NCBI GenBank assembly: GCA_031260295.1
Contig: JAIRKE010000016.1
Location: 1-64,000 of the forward strand
Reading direction: 5' to 3'
DNA from: Azonexus sp.
GTDB taxonomy: Bacteria; Pseudomonadota; Gammaproteobacteria; Burkholderiales; Rhodocyclaceae
Length of the DNA: 64,000 bases
In this document: piece after piece, positions 1 to 8,733 of the stretch
How the letters are laid out: each line of letters starts with the position of its first letter
Position numbering within the stretch: the stretch's first letter is position 1
The notes under the pieces: generated by a model
What the model saw: only the letters and a program-made list of their open reading frames with translations
What the model was told of the DNA's origin: nothing
Database searches by the model: none
Made by a program: the position numbers and the translations under genes

Positions 1-11
1 AGCATCCGCGC

Positions 12-758
12 ATGAGCGAATCTCCTACTTTTCCTCTCGCACCGACGCCGTTTACCGGCGACAGCCGCGAAGTCGATGCCGGCGCCTGTTTCGACTGGCT
101 GCAACAGGGCTGGCTGCTGTTTCTTGCCAATCCCGGCGTCTGGATCGGCTGCACGGTACTGCTGCTGGTCATTCTGATGGCCATTTCCGTCGTTCCCGTT
201 TTCGGCCAGATCGCCGTCCATCTGCTGGTACCGGTGTTCGGCGCCGGCATGTTCCAGATCTGCCGCCAACTGGCGAGCGGCGGCGAGGCGCAGATTGCCG
301 ACCTGTTCATTGGCTTCCGCCACAATGCCGGCCCGTTGGTGATGGTCGGCGTGATCTACGCGGCCAGCGTCTTCGGCCTCGCTTTCATGGCCTTCCTGCT
401 GGTCAGCGGCGGTATTCTCGGCGGCGCCATTACCGGCAGCGTGGCCGGCTTCGGCATCACCTTCGGCGGCATCATGCTGGCCGGACTGCTGGTCATGGTG
501 CTGTCGGTGCCGGTCATCATGGCCACCTGGTTTGCCCCGGCCCTGGTGCTGTTCCACGACATGAAGCCGGGTGCCGCGATGCGCGCCAGTTTCGCGGCCG
601 GCGCCCGGAATTGGGTGGCGATGGTGATCTTCGGCATCTTCCTGAGCGTCGCGCTGTTCTTCGCCATGCTGCCCTTTTTTCTCGGCCTGCTGCTGTTGCT
701 GCCGATCTTTTCCGGCGCGGTATACGCCTCCTACCGCGACATTTTCGAGGGAGCCTAG
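12..758 (+). CDS. BPSS1780-type membrane protein, copy 1
   Basis: A 248-residue integral membrane protein with about six hydrophobic segments (roughly residues 38-60, 63-85, 110-140, 145-175, 200-225 and 225-242). It ends in YASYRDIFEG, a tail shared with the next gene, so the two are tandem paralogues. Both look like the BPSS1780 family of proteobacterial inner-membrane proteins, whose function is not established. The ATG at 12 lies near the window edge, so its promoter is not visible. Only 3 bp separate it from the next gene, which suggests co-transcription. Confidence 0.8.
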   Translation: MSESPTFPLAPTPFTGDSREVDAGACFDWLQQGWLLFLANPGVWIGCTVLLLVILMAISVVPVFGQIAVHLLVPVFGAGMFQICRQLASGGEAQIADLFIGFRHNAGPLVMVGVIYAASVFGLAFMAFLLVSGGILGGAITGSVAGFGITFGGIMLAGLLVMVLSVPVIMATWFAPALVLFHDMKPGAAMRASFAAGARNWVAMVIFGIFLSVALFFAMLPFFLGLLLLLPIFSGAVYASYRDIFEGA

Positions 759-761
759 GTC

Positions 762-1535
762 GTGCGCGCCCAGACCGTATCACCCGCCGAGGGCTGGCGC
801 TGGCTGGCCACCGGCTTCGCCATTTTCCGCCGCAATCCGCCGATCTTGTCGCTGCTGGTTGTGATCTACTGGCTGACCGTGATTTTCCTTAACGTGTTGC
901 CGGTGATCGGCGCCATCGCCGCCTCGCTGGTCATTCCTGGCCTGTCGGTCGGGTTGATGCAGGCGGCGCGCAATATCGAGCGCGGCCAAGAGGTCGGCAT
1001 CCAGACGCTGTATGGCGGGCTGCGCGAGAACACGCGCACCCTGCTGGCGCTCGGCGCCCTGTACCTGGCGGTGACGCTGGGCATTCTCGGCCTGTCGACG
1101 ATCATCGACGGCGGCGACCTGCTGCGCTACATGCTGGCGTCCGGCCGCGCCGAGCGGGCGGTGGTCGAGGATGCCGACTTCGCGCTGCCGGCGCTGTTCG
1201 TGCTGGTCATGCTGGTGCCGGTGCTGATGGCCTGGTGGTTCGCCCCGGTACTCGCCGCCTGGCACCGCCTGCCGCTGGGCAAGGCGCTGTTCTTCAGTTT
1301 CGTCGCCTGCTGGATGAACTGGCGGGCTTTCCTGGCCTACGGCGCGGCCATGCTGCTGCTTGCCGGCCTCGCCCCTGCCGTGCTGGTCGGCCTGTTGGCG
1401 CTGCTGCTGCCCGGCGTTGCCGGTTTTATCAGTTCGCTGCTGATCGTGTTCATGGTGCTGGTCATGGGGCCGGTGGTTTTCGCCAGCTTCTATGCCAGTT
1501 ACCGGGACATTTTCGGTATTTCTGAAATTGTCTGA
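762..1535 (+). CDS. BPSS1780-type membrane protein, copy 2
   Basis: A 257-residue multi-spanning membrane protein starting at GTG. It has the same architecture and the same C-terminal YASYRDIF motif as the upstream gene, followed by a short GISEIV tail. Hydrophobic stretches occur near residues 28-50, 95-115, 145-170, 185-240. It overlaps the beginning of nadD by a few bases, so the pair may be translationally coupled to the nadD cluster. The role is unknown; tandem duplication is visible directly from the matching ends and topology. Confidence 0.78.
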   Translation: MRAQTVSPAEGWRWLATGFAIFRRNPPILSLLVVIYWLTVIFLNVLPVIGAIAASLVIPGLSVGLMQAARNIERGQEVGIQTLYGGLRENTRTLLALGALYLAVTLGILGLSTIIDGGDLLRYMLASGRAERAVVEDADFALPALFVLVMLVPVLMAWWFAPVLAAWHRLPLGKALFFSFVACWMNWRAFLAYGAAMLLLAGLAPAVLVGLLALLLPGVAGFISSLLIVFMVLVMGPVVFASFYASYRDIFGISEIV

Positions 1536-2193
1536 GAGATCCCTTGGGCCGCTCGGCCTCTTCGGCGGGACCTTCGACCCCGTGCATTTCGGCCACCTGC
1601 GGTTGGCCGAGGAAGCCATCGACCAACTGGCCCTGGAGGACGTGCGCTGGATTCCCGCCGGCCAGCCGGCGCACCGTGGGCCGCCCAGGGTCAGCGCCGG
1701 GCAGCGGCTGGCCATGGTGCGCCTGGCCGTTGCCGGCAACCCCGGCTTTTCCGTCGATGCCGCCGAAGTCGAGGCGACGGTGCCGAGCTACACGGTGCCG
1801 ACGCTGGAACGCCTGCGTGCCGAGTTGGGCGTCGACCGGCCACTGGTGCTGCTGCTCGGCGCCGATGCCTTGGCCGGCCTGGAAAGCTGGTACCGTTGGC
1901 GCGAACTGTTCGCCTTGACCCATATCGCCGTCTCGCACCGTCCCGGTTTTCCCGTCGCCGCGACTGCGTTGCCGCCGGCGCTGGCAGAGGAATTTGCCGC
2001 CCGCCAGCGGGACGACGCGGCGGCGCTACGCGTGGCGTCGGCCGGCAGCATCGTCGCGTTCGAGATGACCCAACTGGCCATTTCGGCCACGCAGATTCGG
2101 CAATTGCAGGCGGCCGGCCGCTCGGCCCGCTACTTGCTGCCGGACAAGGTGCTCGACTATATTCAAACCCACTCTCTTTACAGAAATTCCTGA
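1528..2193 (+). CDS. nadD: nicotinate-nucleotide adenylyltransferase
   Basis: NadD adenylates nicotinate mononucleotide in NAD biosynthesis. The N-terminus carries [14 protein letters not shown], the nucleotidyltransferase signature with the HxGH-type motif (residues 20-23 from this start), and the C-terminus has ISATQIR, equivalent to the ISxTxxR motif. The length is about 221 residues, normal for the family. The start is uncertain: TTG at 1528 puts the signature near residue 10, as is usual, whereas ATG at 1492 would add 12 residues and overlap the previous gene by 44 bp. The stop overlaps the rsfS start codon by one base. Confidence 0.92.
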   Translation: MSERSLGPLGLFGGTFDPVHFGHLRLAEEAIDQLALEDVRWIPAGQPAHRGPPRVSAGQRLAMVRLAVAGNPGFSVDAAEVEATVPSYTVPTLERLRAELGVDRPLVLLLGADALAGLESWYRWRELFALTHIAVSHRPGFPVAATALPPALAEEFAARQRDDAAALRVASAGSIVAFEMTQLAISATQIRQLQAAGRSARYLLPDKVLDYIQTHSLYRNS

Positions 2194-2558
2194 TGGATAC
2201 AAAGAAGCTGCAAAAAATCGTCGTCAATGCCCTGGAAGACATCAAGGGCAAGGACATCGAAGTCATCAATACCGCCAAGCTCACGTCGTTGTTCGATCGC
2301 CTGGTCATTGCCTCCGGCGACTCCAACCGCCAGGTCAAGGCCCTGGCCCGGAACGTTCAGGACAAGGTGCGCGAAGCTGGCGCCGAGGTGCTGTCCACCG
2401 AAGGCGAGGAGGCCGGCGAATGGGTGCTGGTCGATCTCGGCGACATCGTGGTTCACGTCATGCAGCCGGGCGTGCGCCGCTACTACAACCTCGAAGAGCT
2501 GTGGCAGGCGACGCCGGCCCAGCGCCGCTCGGCAGCGGAGCAGGCTGCCGCCGGATGA
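2193..2558 (+). CDS. rsfS: ribosomal silencing factor RsfS
   Basis: RsfS (Iojap/RsfA family) binds ribosomal protein L14 and blocks 30S-50S joining under starvation. The 121-residue protein has the family's N-terminal [18 protein letters not shown] and the core [16 protein letters not shown] followed by [16 protein letters not shown]. Its ATG overlaps the nadD stop by one base (TGATG) and its stop overlaps the rlmH start (ATGA). This makes a tightly coupled nadD-rsfS-rlmH unit, the common proteobacterial order. Confidence 0.95.
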   Translation: MDTKKLQKIVVNALEDIKGKDIEVINTAKLTSLFDRLVIASGDSNRQVKALARNVQDKVREAGAEVLSTEGEEAGEWVLVDLGDIVVHVMQPGVRRYYNLEELWQATPAQRRSAAEQAAAG

Positions 2559-3025
2559 AGCTGTGCGTGCTGGCCGTCGGTCATCGCCAGCCCGCCTGGG
2601 TCAGCGAAAGCTGCGCCGAGTACAAGAAGCGCATGCCGCGCGAACTGCCGCTCGGCATCGTCGAGATCAAGCCCGAGCCGCGCGGCGCGAAAAGCCGCGA
2701 ACAACTGTTGGCCGCCGAGAAGCTGCGTATCCGCGAGGCTTTGTCGGGCGGTTGCCGCATCGTCGTGCTCGACGAGAAGGGCGACGACCTGACCACGCTC
2801 CAGTTGGCCCGCCGGCTCGAAGCCTGGATGCGGGACGGCCGCGACGTGGCTCTGCTGATCGGCGGTGCTGACGGCCTCGACGAGGAATTTAAGCAGCAGG
2901 CCGACGACCGCCTGCGCTTGTCGAGCCTGACCTTGCCGCACGGCCTGGCGCGGCTGCTGCTGTGCGAGCAGTTGTACCGCGCCGTCAGCGTGCTGAAGAA
3001 CCATCCTTATCACCGCGAGGGCTGA
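2555..3025 (+). CDS. rlmH: 23S rRNA pseudouridine-1915 N3-methyltransferase
   Basis: RlmH is a SPOUT-class methyltransferase that acts on pseudouridine 1915 in helix 69 of 23S rRNA. The 156-residue protein shows the trefoil-knot SAM site [11 protein letters not shown] and the C-terminal [22 protein letters not shown]...HPYHREG, both diagnostic. The ATG at 2555 overlaps the rsfS stop by 4 bases. Length and order match the canonical operon. Confidence 0.96.
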   Translation: MKLCVLAVGHRQPAWVSESCAEYKKRMPRELPLGIVEIKPEPRGAKSREQLLAAEKLRIREALSGGCRIVVLDEKGDDLTTLQLARRLEAWMRDGRDVALLIGGADGLDEEFKQQADDRLRLSSLTLPHGLARLLLCEQLYRAVSVLKNHPYHREG

Positions 3026-3077
3026 GGCGCCGGTAGCGCACTTTCCCATTGCTCGCGCTGTTGACTACACTACGCCC

Positions 3078-3680
3078 ATGCGTCTTTATCTTGCTTCCCG
3101 TAGCCCGCGGCGGCGCGAATTGCTGACCCAGATCGGGATTGCTTTCGATACCGTGCTGCTTCGCGAAGGTTCGCGGGTAGATAGCGAAACCGACGAGACG
3201 CCCGGCGTCGGCGAGGATCCGGTCGCTTACGTCGAGCGCATCGCCCGGGCCAAGGCCGAGCACGGGCAACGCATTGTCATTGAGCGGCACCTGCCGCCGC
3301 GGCCGGTGTTGGCTGCCGACACGACGCTCGAATTCGCCGGGCGGATCATCGGCAAGCCGGTCGATGCCACCGACGCCGTCGACATTCTGCGTCGCTTGTC
3401 GGGGCAGAGCCACCGCGTGTTGACCGGCGTCGCCGTGACCTACCTGGGATGCACCGAGTACGTGCTGTCGGTCAGCGAGGTGCGTTTCCGCCGGCTCGAC
3501 GAGCACGAAATCCGCCACTACGTGATGAGCGGCGAGCCGATGGACAAGGCCGGCGCCTACGGCATCCAGGGCCGTGCCGGGCTGTTTGTCGAACACCTGG
3601 CCGGCAGCTACACCGGGGTCGTGGGCTTGCCGGTGTGCGAAACCGGCAACCTGCTCAAGCGCTTCGGCTGGCAGTTCTGA
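3078..3680 (+). CDS. maf: Maf-type nucleoside triphosphate pyrophosphatase
   Basis: A house-cleaning pyrophosphatase of the Maf family that hydrolyses non-canonical or excess nucleotides. The 200-residue protein has the N-terminal ASRSPRRRELL motif, the catalytic AADTT motif and MDKAGAYGIQGRA, typical of the YhdE branch (dTTP/UTP-type). It lies 52 bp after rlmH on the same strand. Its last 26 bp overlap the 3' end of the convergent glycosyltransferase-like gene. Confidence 0.92.
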   Translation: MRLYLASRSPRRRELLTQIGIAFDTVLLREGSRVDSETDETPGVGEDPVAYVERIARAKAEHGQRIVIERHLPPRPVLAADTTLEFAGRIIGKPVDATDAVDILRRLSGQSHRVLTGVAVTYLGCTEYVLSVSEVRFRRLDEHEIRHYVMSGEPMDKAGAYGIQGRAGLFVEHLAGSYTGVVGLPVCETGNLLKRFGWQF

Positions 3681-4740
3681 GCCGGGTCGGGGGCGCCGCC
3701 AGTTCCAACAACAGCGTCGCCGCCTGCGCTGCGCCGTCGATGATCGGCGGTGGTGTCGGCGGCAGCGCCCACAATGCCGCCAGTGCCGCTTCCAGTTCGC
3801 CGTTTTGCAGAGTTTCGGCAGCGATTTCGCGGCAGCGGCCGTGGTCGTGTAGCCAGGCGATCAGACAATCCTGTTCCGGCCAGTCGGCACGCCGCTGGTA
3901 GAGCACCGGCGTGCCGTTGGCCGCCGCCTCGGTGAAGGTGCCGTAGCCGGGCTTGGTGATGACGGCGTCCACCGAGCGCAGCAGGTCGGTGAACGGTAGA
4001 CCGGAGTCCTCGGCGGCGATGGCGTCGGGATGGCGGCAGTCCCATTCGGCCGGCACCAGCCAGCGAATTCCCGGTTGGCGCGGCCAGGTGTCGACCGGCA
4101 GGCGGTGGGCGATGCCGCCCATGGCGATCAGTACCGCCCGCTCGTAGCCCAAGCCGAGATCGCGGCGCTTGCCCAGCGCGGCGATCGGGCCGACCGGCCG
4201 TAGGTTGTCCAGCGCTGTCATCGCCATGCCCGGTGTTACGCGCAGGAAGGCGGCAGCCGAACGGTAGGCGGCCAGCATGTCGGCATGGATCGGCGCGGCC
4301 CAGTCGGCGTCGCCGAAGAAGTGAGCGAACAGGTCGGCCCAGTTCAGCGAGCACAGACTGCAGGCGGGAATGCCGGCGCGGGCGGCGCCAGCCAGCGGCA
4401 GGTAGCTGACGTTGGTCAGCACCAGGTCGGGCCGCAATTCGGCCAGCAACGCCGCCTCGGTCGCGACACGGTCGCTCCAGCCGGCGTGGGCCTGGCGATA
4501 GGCGGCGGCGCTGGCGACCGGATCGATGCGCGTGGCGTCGACCATCACGTAGCCGAAATCACTGGCCTCGGCGATCAGTGCAAAGGATGGGCGGATGCGC
4601 TGGCGCAATTTGGCCGGCGGCAGCCGGCTGCGCAGCGTCAGCCGCACATCTGGCCGCATTTCGGCCAGGGCATTGAGCACCGGCGCGGAGATCGCCAAGT
4701 GGCCGAAGCCGTGGCTGGAGATGTCGACGAACAGATGCAT
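3655..4740 (-). CDS. glycosyltransferase-like protein (GT-B fold)
   Basis: A 361-residue protein starting MHLFVDISSHGFGHL. This N-terminal glycine/histidine loop and the C-terminal ITKPGYGTFTEAAANGTPVLY resemble the acceptor loop and nucleotide-sugar site of GT-B glycosyltransferases (MurG/MGT-like). Substrate and product cannot be told. No neighbouring cell-surface genes point to a pathway. The 3' end overlaps maf tail to tail by 26 bp. The upstream open frame continues to 5577, but that part is an arginine-rich shadow of the enoyl-CoA hydratase gene, so the start at 4740 is preferred. Confidence 0.75.
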   Translation of the reverse strand: MHLFVDISSHGFGHLAISAPVLNALAEMRPDVRLTLRSRLPPAKLRQRIRPSFALIAEASDFGYVMVDATRIDPVASAAAYRQAHAGWSDRVATEAALLAELRPDLVLTNVSYLPLAGAARAGIPACSLCSLNWADLFAHFFGDADWAAPIHADMLAAYRSAAAFLRVTPGMAMTALDNLRPVGPIAALGKRRDLGLGYERAVLIAMGGIAHRLPVDTWPRQPGIRWLVPAEWDCRHPDAIAAEDSGLPFTDLLRSVDAVITKPGYGTFTEAAANGTPVLYQRRADWPEQDCLIAWLHDHGRCREIAAETLQNGELEAALAALWALPPTPPPIIDGAAQAATLLLELAAPPTRLRTASRSA

Positions 4741-4778
4741 GTAGCGGGTAAGAGTGCCGAGTCTACCCGCCGCCGATT

Positions 4779-5552
4779 TCAGCGGTGCTTGAAAACCGGT
4801 TTGCGTTTCTCGACGAAGGCTGCCATGCCTTCCTTCTGGTCTTCGAGGGCGAAGGTGGCATGGAAGACGCGGCGCTCGAACAGCAGGCCCTCGTTGAGCG
4901 AGGATTCGTAGGCGCGATTGACCGATTCCTTGATCATCATGACCACCGGCAGCGAGAAGCCGGCGATGGTGGCGGCGGCCTTCAGCGTTTCGTCGAGCAA
5001 TTGATCGGCTGGATAGACGCGGGCGACCAAGCCGGATTTTTCCGCCTCGGCGGCATCCATCATGCGTGCGGTCAGGCACATGTCCATCGCCTTGGCCTTG
5101 CCGACGGCGCGCGGCAGGCGCTGCGAGCCGCCAGCGCCGGGCATGGTGCCGAGCTTGATCTCGGGCTGGCCGAACTTGGCCGTGTCGGCGGCGAAAATCA
5201 TGTCGCACATCATCGCCACCTCGCAGCCGCCGCCCAGGGCGTAGCCGGCCACCGCTGCGATCACCGGCTTCCTGGCGGTTTTGATGCGCTCCCAGCCGCT
5301 GGTGATGTAATCGTTCTTGTAGGCGTGCATGTAGTCGTAATCCTTCATCGCGCCGATGTCGGCGCCGGCGGCGAAGGCCTTGTCGTTGCCGGTGATGACG
5401 ATGCAGCCGATGTTGGCATCGGCCTCGAAAGCATCGACGGCGGCGGTGATGCCGGCCATTACCTCGGCGTTGAGGGCATTCATCGCTTCCGGGCGGTTGA
5501 GGCGGATCAGGCCGACCTTGCCAATGGTTTCGCTGAGGACTACTGCGCTCAT
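4779..5552 (-). CDS. enoyl-CoA hydratase
   Basis: A crotonase-family hydratase that adds water to trans-2-enoyl-CoA in fatty-acid or amino-acid beta-oxidation. The 257-residue protein keeps both catalytic glutamates of the mitochondrial ECHS1-type enzyme: E111 in [11 protein letters not shown] and E131 in [10 protein letters not shown]. The oxyanion-hole segment AAGADIGAM is at residues 61-69. It is the only beta-oxidation gene in the neighbourhood, so the pathway is not defined. An AGGAG-like ribosome site precedes the ATG at 5552. Confidence 0.9.
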   Translation of the reverse strand: MSAVVLSETIGKVGLIRLNRPEAMNALNAEVMAGITAAVDAFEADANIGCIVITGNDKAFAAGADIGAMKDYDYMHAYKNDYITSGWERIKTARKPVIAAVAGYALGGGCEVAMMCDMIFAADTAKFGQPEIKLGTMPGAGGSQRLPRAVGKAKAMDMCLTARMMDAAEAEKSGLVARVYPADQLLDETLKAAATIAGFSLPVVMMIKESVNRAYESSLNEGLLFERRVFHATFALEDQKEGMAAFVEKRKPVFKHR

Positions 5553-5717
5553 GAGTCTCTCCTAAAGATGGTCGCACCGGCGACGGGCGGACCGAATCGA
5601 ATGTTTGCTCTGATGGCCCCGAGGCCCGGCAGATGGCATCTTAACTCCCCTGCCGTCTGGTCCGCCGACGATGTATTCTGGGGCGGCCACAATTTTTCCC
5701 GAACCACGGAGGTAATC

Positions 5718-6155
5718 ATGAGCGACAGCAACCAAGCCGACATCGACCGTTTGTGCCTCGAACAGATGGCCGATGCCCTGATTTATGCCGACAACCAGGG
5801 CGTTATTATTCGATGGAATGCCGCCGCCACCGTACTGTTCGGCCATTCGTCGGCACAGGCGCTGGGTCAGAGCCTTGATTTGATCATTCCTGAAAGCCTG
5901 CGCGCTACCCATTGGTCGGCCTTCGACCGGGCTATGGAAACGGGGGTCACGCGGCTGAATGGCCGGGCGACGGTGACCCGGGCACTGACCGCCGACGGCG
6001 GCGCCGTCTACGTCGAAATGAGTTTCGCCGTCGTCACTGATGGCAACGGCAAGGCCATCGGCTCCGTCGCCATTGCTCGCGACGCGACCAAGCGTCGCCA
6101 GGAGGAGAAGGAACTGCGCGAGCGCTTGGCGGCGCTGGAGCGCGGCGCAGCCTGA
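5718..6155 (+). CDS. stand-alone PAS domain protein
   Basis: A 145-residue protein made almost entirely of one PAS domain: residues 10-125 with ALIYADNQGVIIRWNAAATVLFG and the S-box ending GSVAIARDATKRRQEE. A short charged helix (coiled-coil-like, KELRERLAALE) follows. There is no kinase, GGDEF or HTH output domain. It could act as a ligand- or redox-sensing partner of another protein. A GGAGG ribosome site precedes the ATG. The open frame extends far upstream, but that part antisenses the hydratase and is not coding. Confidence 0.85.
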   Translation: MSDSNQADIDRLCLEQMADALIYADNQGVIIRWNAAATVLFGHSSAQALGQSLDLIIPESLRATHWSAFDRAMETGVTRLNGRATVTRALTADGGAVYVEMSFAVVTDGNGKAIGSVAIARDATKRRQEEKELRERLAALERGAA

Positions 6156-6167
6156 ACGCCGGCTCGA

Positions 6168-6860
6168 CTAGTCGCCGGTCGGCGAGACGCGGAAAGCGCG
6201 TAGCGTTGGCATATCGCGCAGTGCCTCGACCAGCTTGGCGGTGTTTTCCGGGTGCGTGGTGCGGATCACCATCCGGTATTCGAAAAAGGCGCCATCGTCG
6301 GTGATGCGGTAGCTCATGTTGGCAACATTGAAACCGTGTTGTTGCAGGAAATCGTGGATTTCGGCCTCGGGCATTACCTCGTCGCGGTTGAAGCGTAGCG
6401 CGTGGTGGGCGTAGGTGTGCGAGCGCAGACGGGATTCGATCCAGCGGAAGGCCGACAGCACGCCCAGGGTCAGCGCTGTCGCCAGGATCGCCGGCAGGTA
6501 GAAGCCGATGCCCATCAAGATGCCGATGGCCGCCGTAATCCAGATCGATGCCGCCGTCGTCAGCCCGCGCACGCTGAGGCCTTCCTTGAAGATCACGCCG
6601 GCGCCGAGAAAGCCGATGCCGGTCATGATGCCCTGCGCCATGCGCGTCGGATCGGTACGCACCGAATCCATCGGAATGCCCGGCAACCATTTCGACTGAT
6701 ACAGCGTGACCAGCATCAGCAGGCTGGATGCCAAGCAGACCAGCGTATGCGTGCGAAAACCCGCCGGCCGCGCATGAATGCTGCGCTCCATGCCGATGAT
6801 GCCGCCGGCCACCAGCGCGCCGACGAGATGCACGGTAATGATCGCGAAATCGCTTTCCAT
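6168..6860 (-). CDS. MgtC/SapB family membrane protein
   Basis: An MgtC-type inner-membrane protein, about 230 residues. The N-terminal half has four or five membrane segments with the family motifs GGIIGMERSIHARPAGFRTH and GIGFLGAGVIFKEG. The C-terminal soluble part (about residues 150-230) resembles the ACT-like regulatory domain of longer MgtC proteins. Family members are linked to magnesium limitation or ATPase regulation. The start at 6860 is preferred over 6869 because the GGGAGG ribosome site is then about 9 bases away rather than abutting. Confidence 0.85.
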   Translation of the reverse strand: MESDFAIITVHLVGALVAGGIIGMERSIHARPAGFRTHTLVCLASSLLMLVTLYQSKWLPGIPMDSVRTDPTRMAQGIMTGIGFLGAGVIFKEGLSVRGLTTAASIWITAAIGILMGIGFYLPAILATALTLGVLSAFRWIESRLRSHTYAHHALRFNRDEVMPEAEIHDFLQQHGFNVANMSYRITDDGAFFEYRMVIRTTHPENTAKLVEALRDMPTLRAFRVSPTGD

Positions 6861-7286
6861 GAAAATCATCCTCCCGATGTCAGGATTGCTGTGTCGGTAT
6901 ATGTGGCGGATAGGCTACGACTGGAAGACGGTCCGTAGCAATCGGGAAATCAGGTGACATTGGTTTCCCGGAAAGGAAGGAGACGCAAGTGCGCTTCGTT
7001 TTCAAACCATTCGGGGAATCCCCCGGCTCTGCCGGGGTGGCAGTAGAAGTTTGACTTTTGCGGGAGTCGTCCATGCGTGACATTCCCCTTATGAGCCGCC
7101 AAGCATACAGAAAGGAGAAATCACGATGGACGACTTTGAGAGGGCATGCGAGTGAGGTTTTCAGCCGATTGGCTCAGTAGGAGGAAGTAGAAGGAGGGTT
7201 TTGTGTGGGAAAACCACGCTGCTTACCGCTGAAAACAACCTTGCTCGCCATTCGCCACCGCCGCTTGGCCGCGAGCGTGGGGCTGG
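6861..7286. other. intergenic region with a decayed mobile-element end
   Basis: About 426 bp without a convincing gene. It contains the divergent upstream side of the MgtC-like gene and the IS200-like remnant described separately. A 67-codon minus-strand frame (7083 to 6880) has no ribosome site or recognisable motif and was not called. No tRNA or clear riboswitch is visible. Confidence 0.6.
7011..7240 (+). mobile_element. decayed IS200-like element end
   Basis: A hairpin (CCCCGGC at 7021-7027, loop TCT, GCCGGGG at 7031-7037) is followed by an AAGGAG ribosome site and an ATG at 7126. That ATG begins MDDFE, the start I associate with IS200-family (Y1) transposases of betaproteobacteria. The frame then runs into RACE-stop by 7155. 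In the next frame, bases 7142-7180 read GHASEVFSRLAQ-stop, which could be the transposase C-terminus. This would mean that almost all of the gene was deleted. Identification rests on memory of the family; the exact ends are not determined. Confidence 0.5.
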
Positions 7287-8276
7287 TCAAGGCGCTGGGG
7301 GGCGGTTGGCAGATGCCGGCGCCGTCGTGATGCCGACATCGTACAGGCAATAGCGACCCGGCCCGGCGTTCTTGGCGCGATACATAGCCTGGTCGGCATG
7401 ATGCAACAAGGTTTCGGCGTCCGCGGGGTCGGCGGGGAAGACTGTCATGCCGATGCTGGCCGAAAGGGCAGCGGCCGGCGCACCGCCGATCGGCTGCTTG
7501 ACGCCGGCCAGGATGCGTTCGAGCATTCCGCACACATCGTCCACGGCATTGACTTCGGCGAGGAGCAGGACGAATTCGTCGCCGCCCAGGCGGGCGACGG
7601 TGTCGCCTTTGCGCAGCGCCTTCTCCAGGCGGTGGGCGACTTCGATCAGAATTCGGTCGCCGGCATGGTGGCCTTGGCCGTCGTTGATTGCCTTGAAGCC
7701 GTCGATATCCAGATAGCAGACAGCGACCGAGCGGGCGGAACGCTCCGCCCAAGCCAACATCTGCCGCAGTCGATCCATCAGCATCCGTCGATTGGGCAGG
7801 CCGGTTAGTGCGTCAAAGTAGGCCAGCCGTTCGAGTTCACGCTGCTGCGCCTTGAGCGGCGTGATGTCAGTAAAGGTTCCTATGTAGGAAATGGTGCGGC
7901 CATTGCTGCCATGCACCGCGCTGATTGTCAGCAGTTCGACGACACTGCGGCCGTTTTTGTGCCGGTTGGTGATTTCGCCACGCCACACGCCGTTCGCCAG
8001 CAGCGTCCGCCACATGGCGGCGTAAAAATCGGCATCATGGGTGCCGGATTGCAGGAAGCGCGGACTTCTGCCGAGGACTTCGTCGCGTGAATAGCCGGTG
8101 ATCGTGCAGAAGGCGTTATTGACCTCGACGATCCGGCCTTGCCGGTCCGTGATGATGATCCCATCGTGGACATGGATGAACACGCCCATGACCAGCTCGG
8201 CCCATGACAGATCGCGCTCCTCCATCTCATGGATTCCCGGAGCGATGGTCATGCTTGAACGTGGGTTATTGAGCAT
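7287..8276 (-). CDS. PAS-GGDEF diguanylate cyclase
   Basis: A 329-residue cytoplasmic signalling protein that likely makes cyclic di-GMP. A PAS domain with PAC tail (about residues 25-140, HDGIIITDRQGRIVEVN... FTDITPLK) precedes a GGDEF domain (about 150-315). The active-site loop is intact (GGDEF, 231-235), and RKGD at 222-225 sits five residues upstream, the position of the inhibitory I-site. Feedback inhibition by product is therefore likely. No membrane segment is present, so the PAS domain is the expected input. Confidence 0.92.
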   Translation of the reverse strand: MLNNPRSSMTIAPGIHEMEERDLSWAELVMGVFIHVHDGIIITDRQGRIVEVNNAFCTITGYSRDEVLGRSPRFLQSGTHDADFYAAMWRTLLANGVWRGEITNRHKNGRSVVELLTISAVHGSNGRTISYIGTFTDITPLKAQQRELERLAYFDALTGLPNRRMLMDRLRQMLAWAERSARSVAVCYLDIDGFKAINDGQGHHAGDRILIEVAHRLEKALRKGDTVARLGGDEFVLLLAEVNAVDDVCGMLERILAGVKQPIGGAPAAALSASIGMTVFPADPADAETLLHHADQAMYRAKNAGPGRYCLYDVGITTAPASANRPPAP

Positions 8277-8397
8277 GCGAGATCAGAATACTGTGGTTGC
8301 TTTAGCTATTTTTCATACGTTTAGGAACTTCTGACGCAATTTGAAATCATCCAGACAACAGGGCCAAATGGAGAAAAGGGTATCGGCGAAGCGAACC

Positions 8398-8643
8398 CTA
8401 AAACATGTCTTTCGGCGCTTCGAAGCGTTCGGGATAAAGAATTTCTTCCTCGCTGATCGCGTGTCGTCCGATGGCCTTGACCAGCTTCTCCGCCAGTTCG
8501 GCCGATGCCCGATCGACGCGGTTCTCTACCGCCGAGATATGGGCTTGGGTGACACCGACTAGGCTGGCGAGTTCATGCTGAGTCAATTTACCCCTTTTTC
8601 TGGCAGCTCGAAGTGGGTTCATCGATGACACCAATATATGCAT
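8398..8643 (-). CDS. small XRE-family HTH regulator
   Basis: An 81-residue (or 74-residue from ATG at 8622) DNA-binding protein. The helix-turn-helix is KLTQHELASLVGVTQAHISAVENR, typical of Cro/C1-type repressors, followed by a short AELAEKLVKAIGRHAISEEEILYPERF tail. It is divergent from a second HTH gene across a 90-bp AT-rich gap with palindromes. Neither start has a strong ribosome site. It probably controls the shared gap; the target beyond that is unknown. Confidence 0.78.
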   Translation of the reverse strand: MHILVSSMNPLRAARKRGKLTQHELASLVGVTQAHISAVENRVDRASAELAEKLVKAIGRHAISEEEILYPERFEAPKDMF

Positions 8644-8689
8644 TTGTTTTTCTGAATGATAGGTTTCTGTTATCGATGTGTCAATAGCC

Positions 8690-8701
8690 GTAATATATTA
8701 C
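8690..8701. promoter_or_regulatory. 12-bp perfect palindrome, candidate operator
   Basis: GTAATATATTAC is a perfect palindrome lying in the AT-rich gap between the two divergent XRE-family genes. Its place and symmetry fit a repressor binding site. No binding evidence exists. Confidence 0.4.
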
Positions 8702-8706
8702 CGGTT

Positions 8707-8723
8707 TATAGGTTTTGCCTATA
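8707..8723. promoter_or_regulatory. 17-bp inverted repeat, candidate operator
   Basis: TATAGG-TTTTG-CCTATA is a perfect 6-bp inverted repeat with a 5-bp spacer. It ends 10 bp before the ATG of the HTH gene at 8734 and overlaps where its -10 region should be. It is a likely repressor site for one or both of the flanking regulators. Confidence 0.45.
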
Positions 8724-8733
8724 TTTTTGCGCA

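Noticed and set aside
780..1739. A 319-codon frame antisense to the second BPSS1780-type gene
   Set aside because: Gln/His/Arg-rich shadow of a Leu/Ala-rich membrane protein.
3655..5577. A single 640-codon minus-strand frame that looks like a fusion of an unknown domain to the glycosyltransferase
   Set aside because: The first 280 residues are Arg/His-rich and lie over the enoyl-CoA hydratase gene in another frame. The real protein begins at 4740.
6880..7083. A 67-codon minus-strand ORF in the MgtC gap
   Set aside because: No ribosome site or domain, and it runs through the IS-like hairpin.
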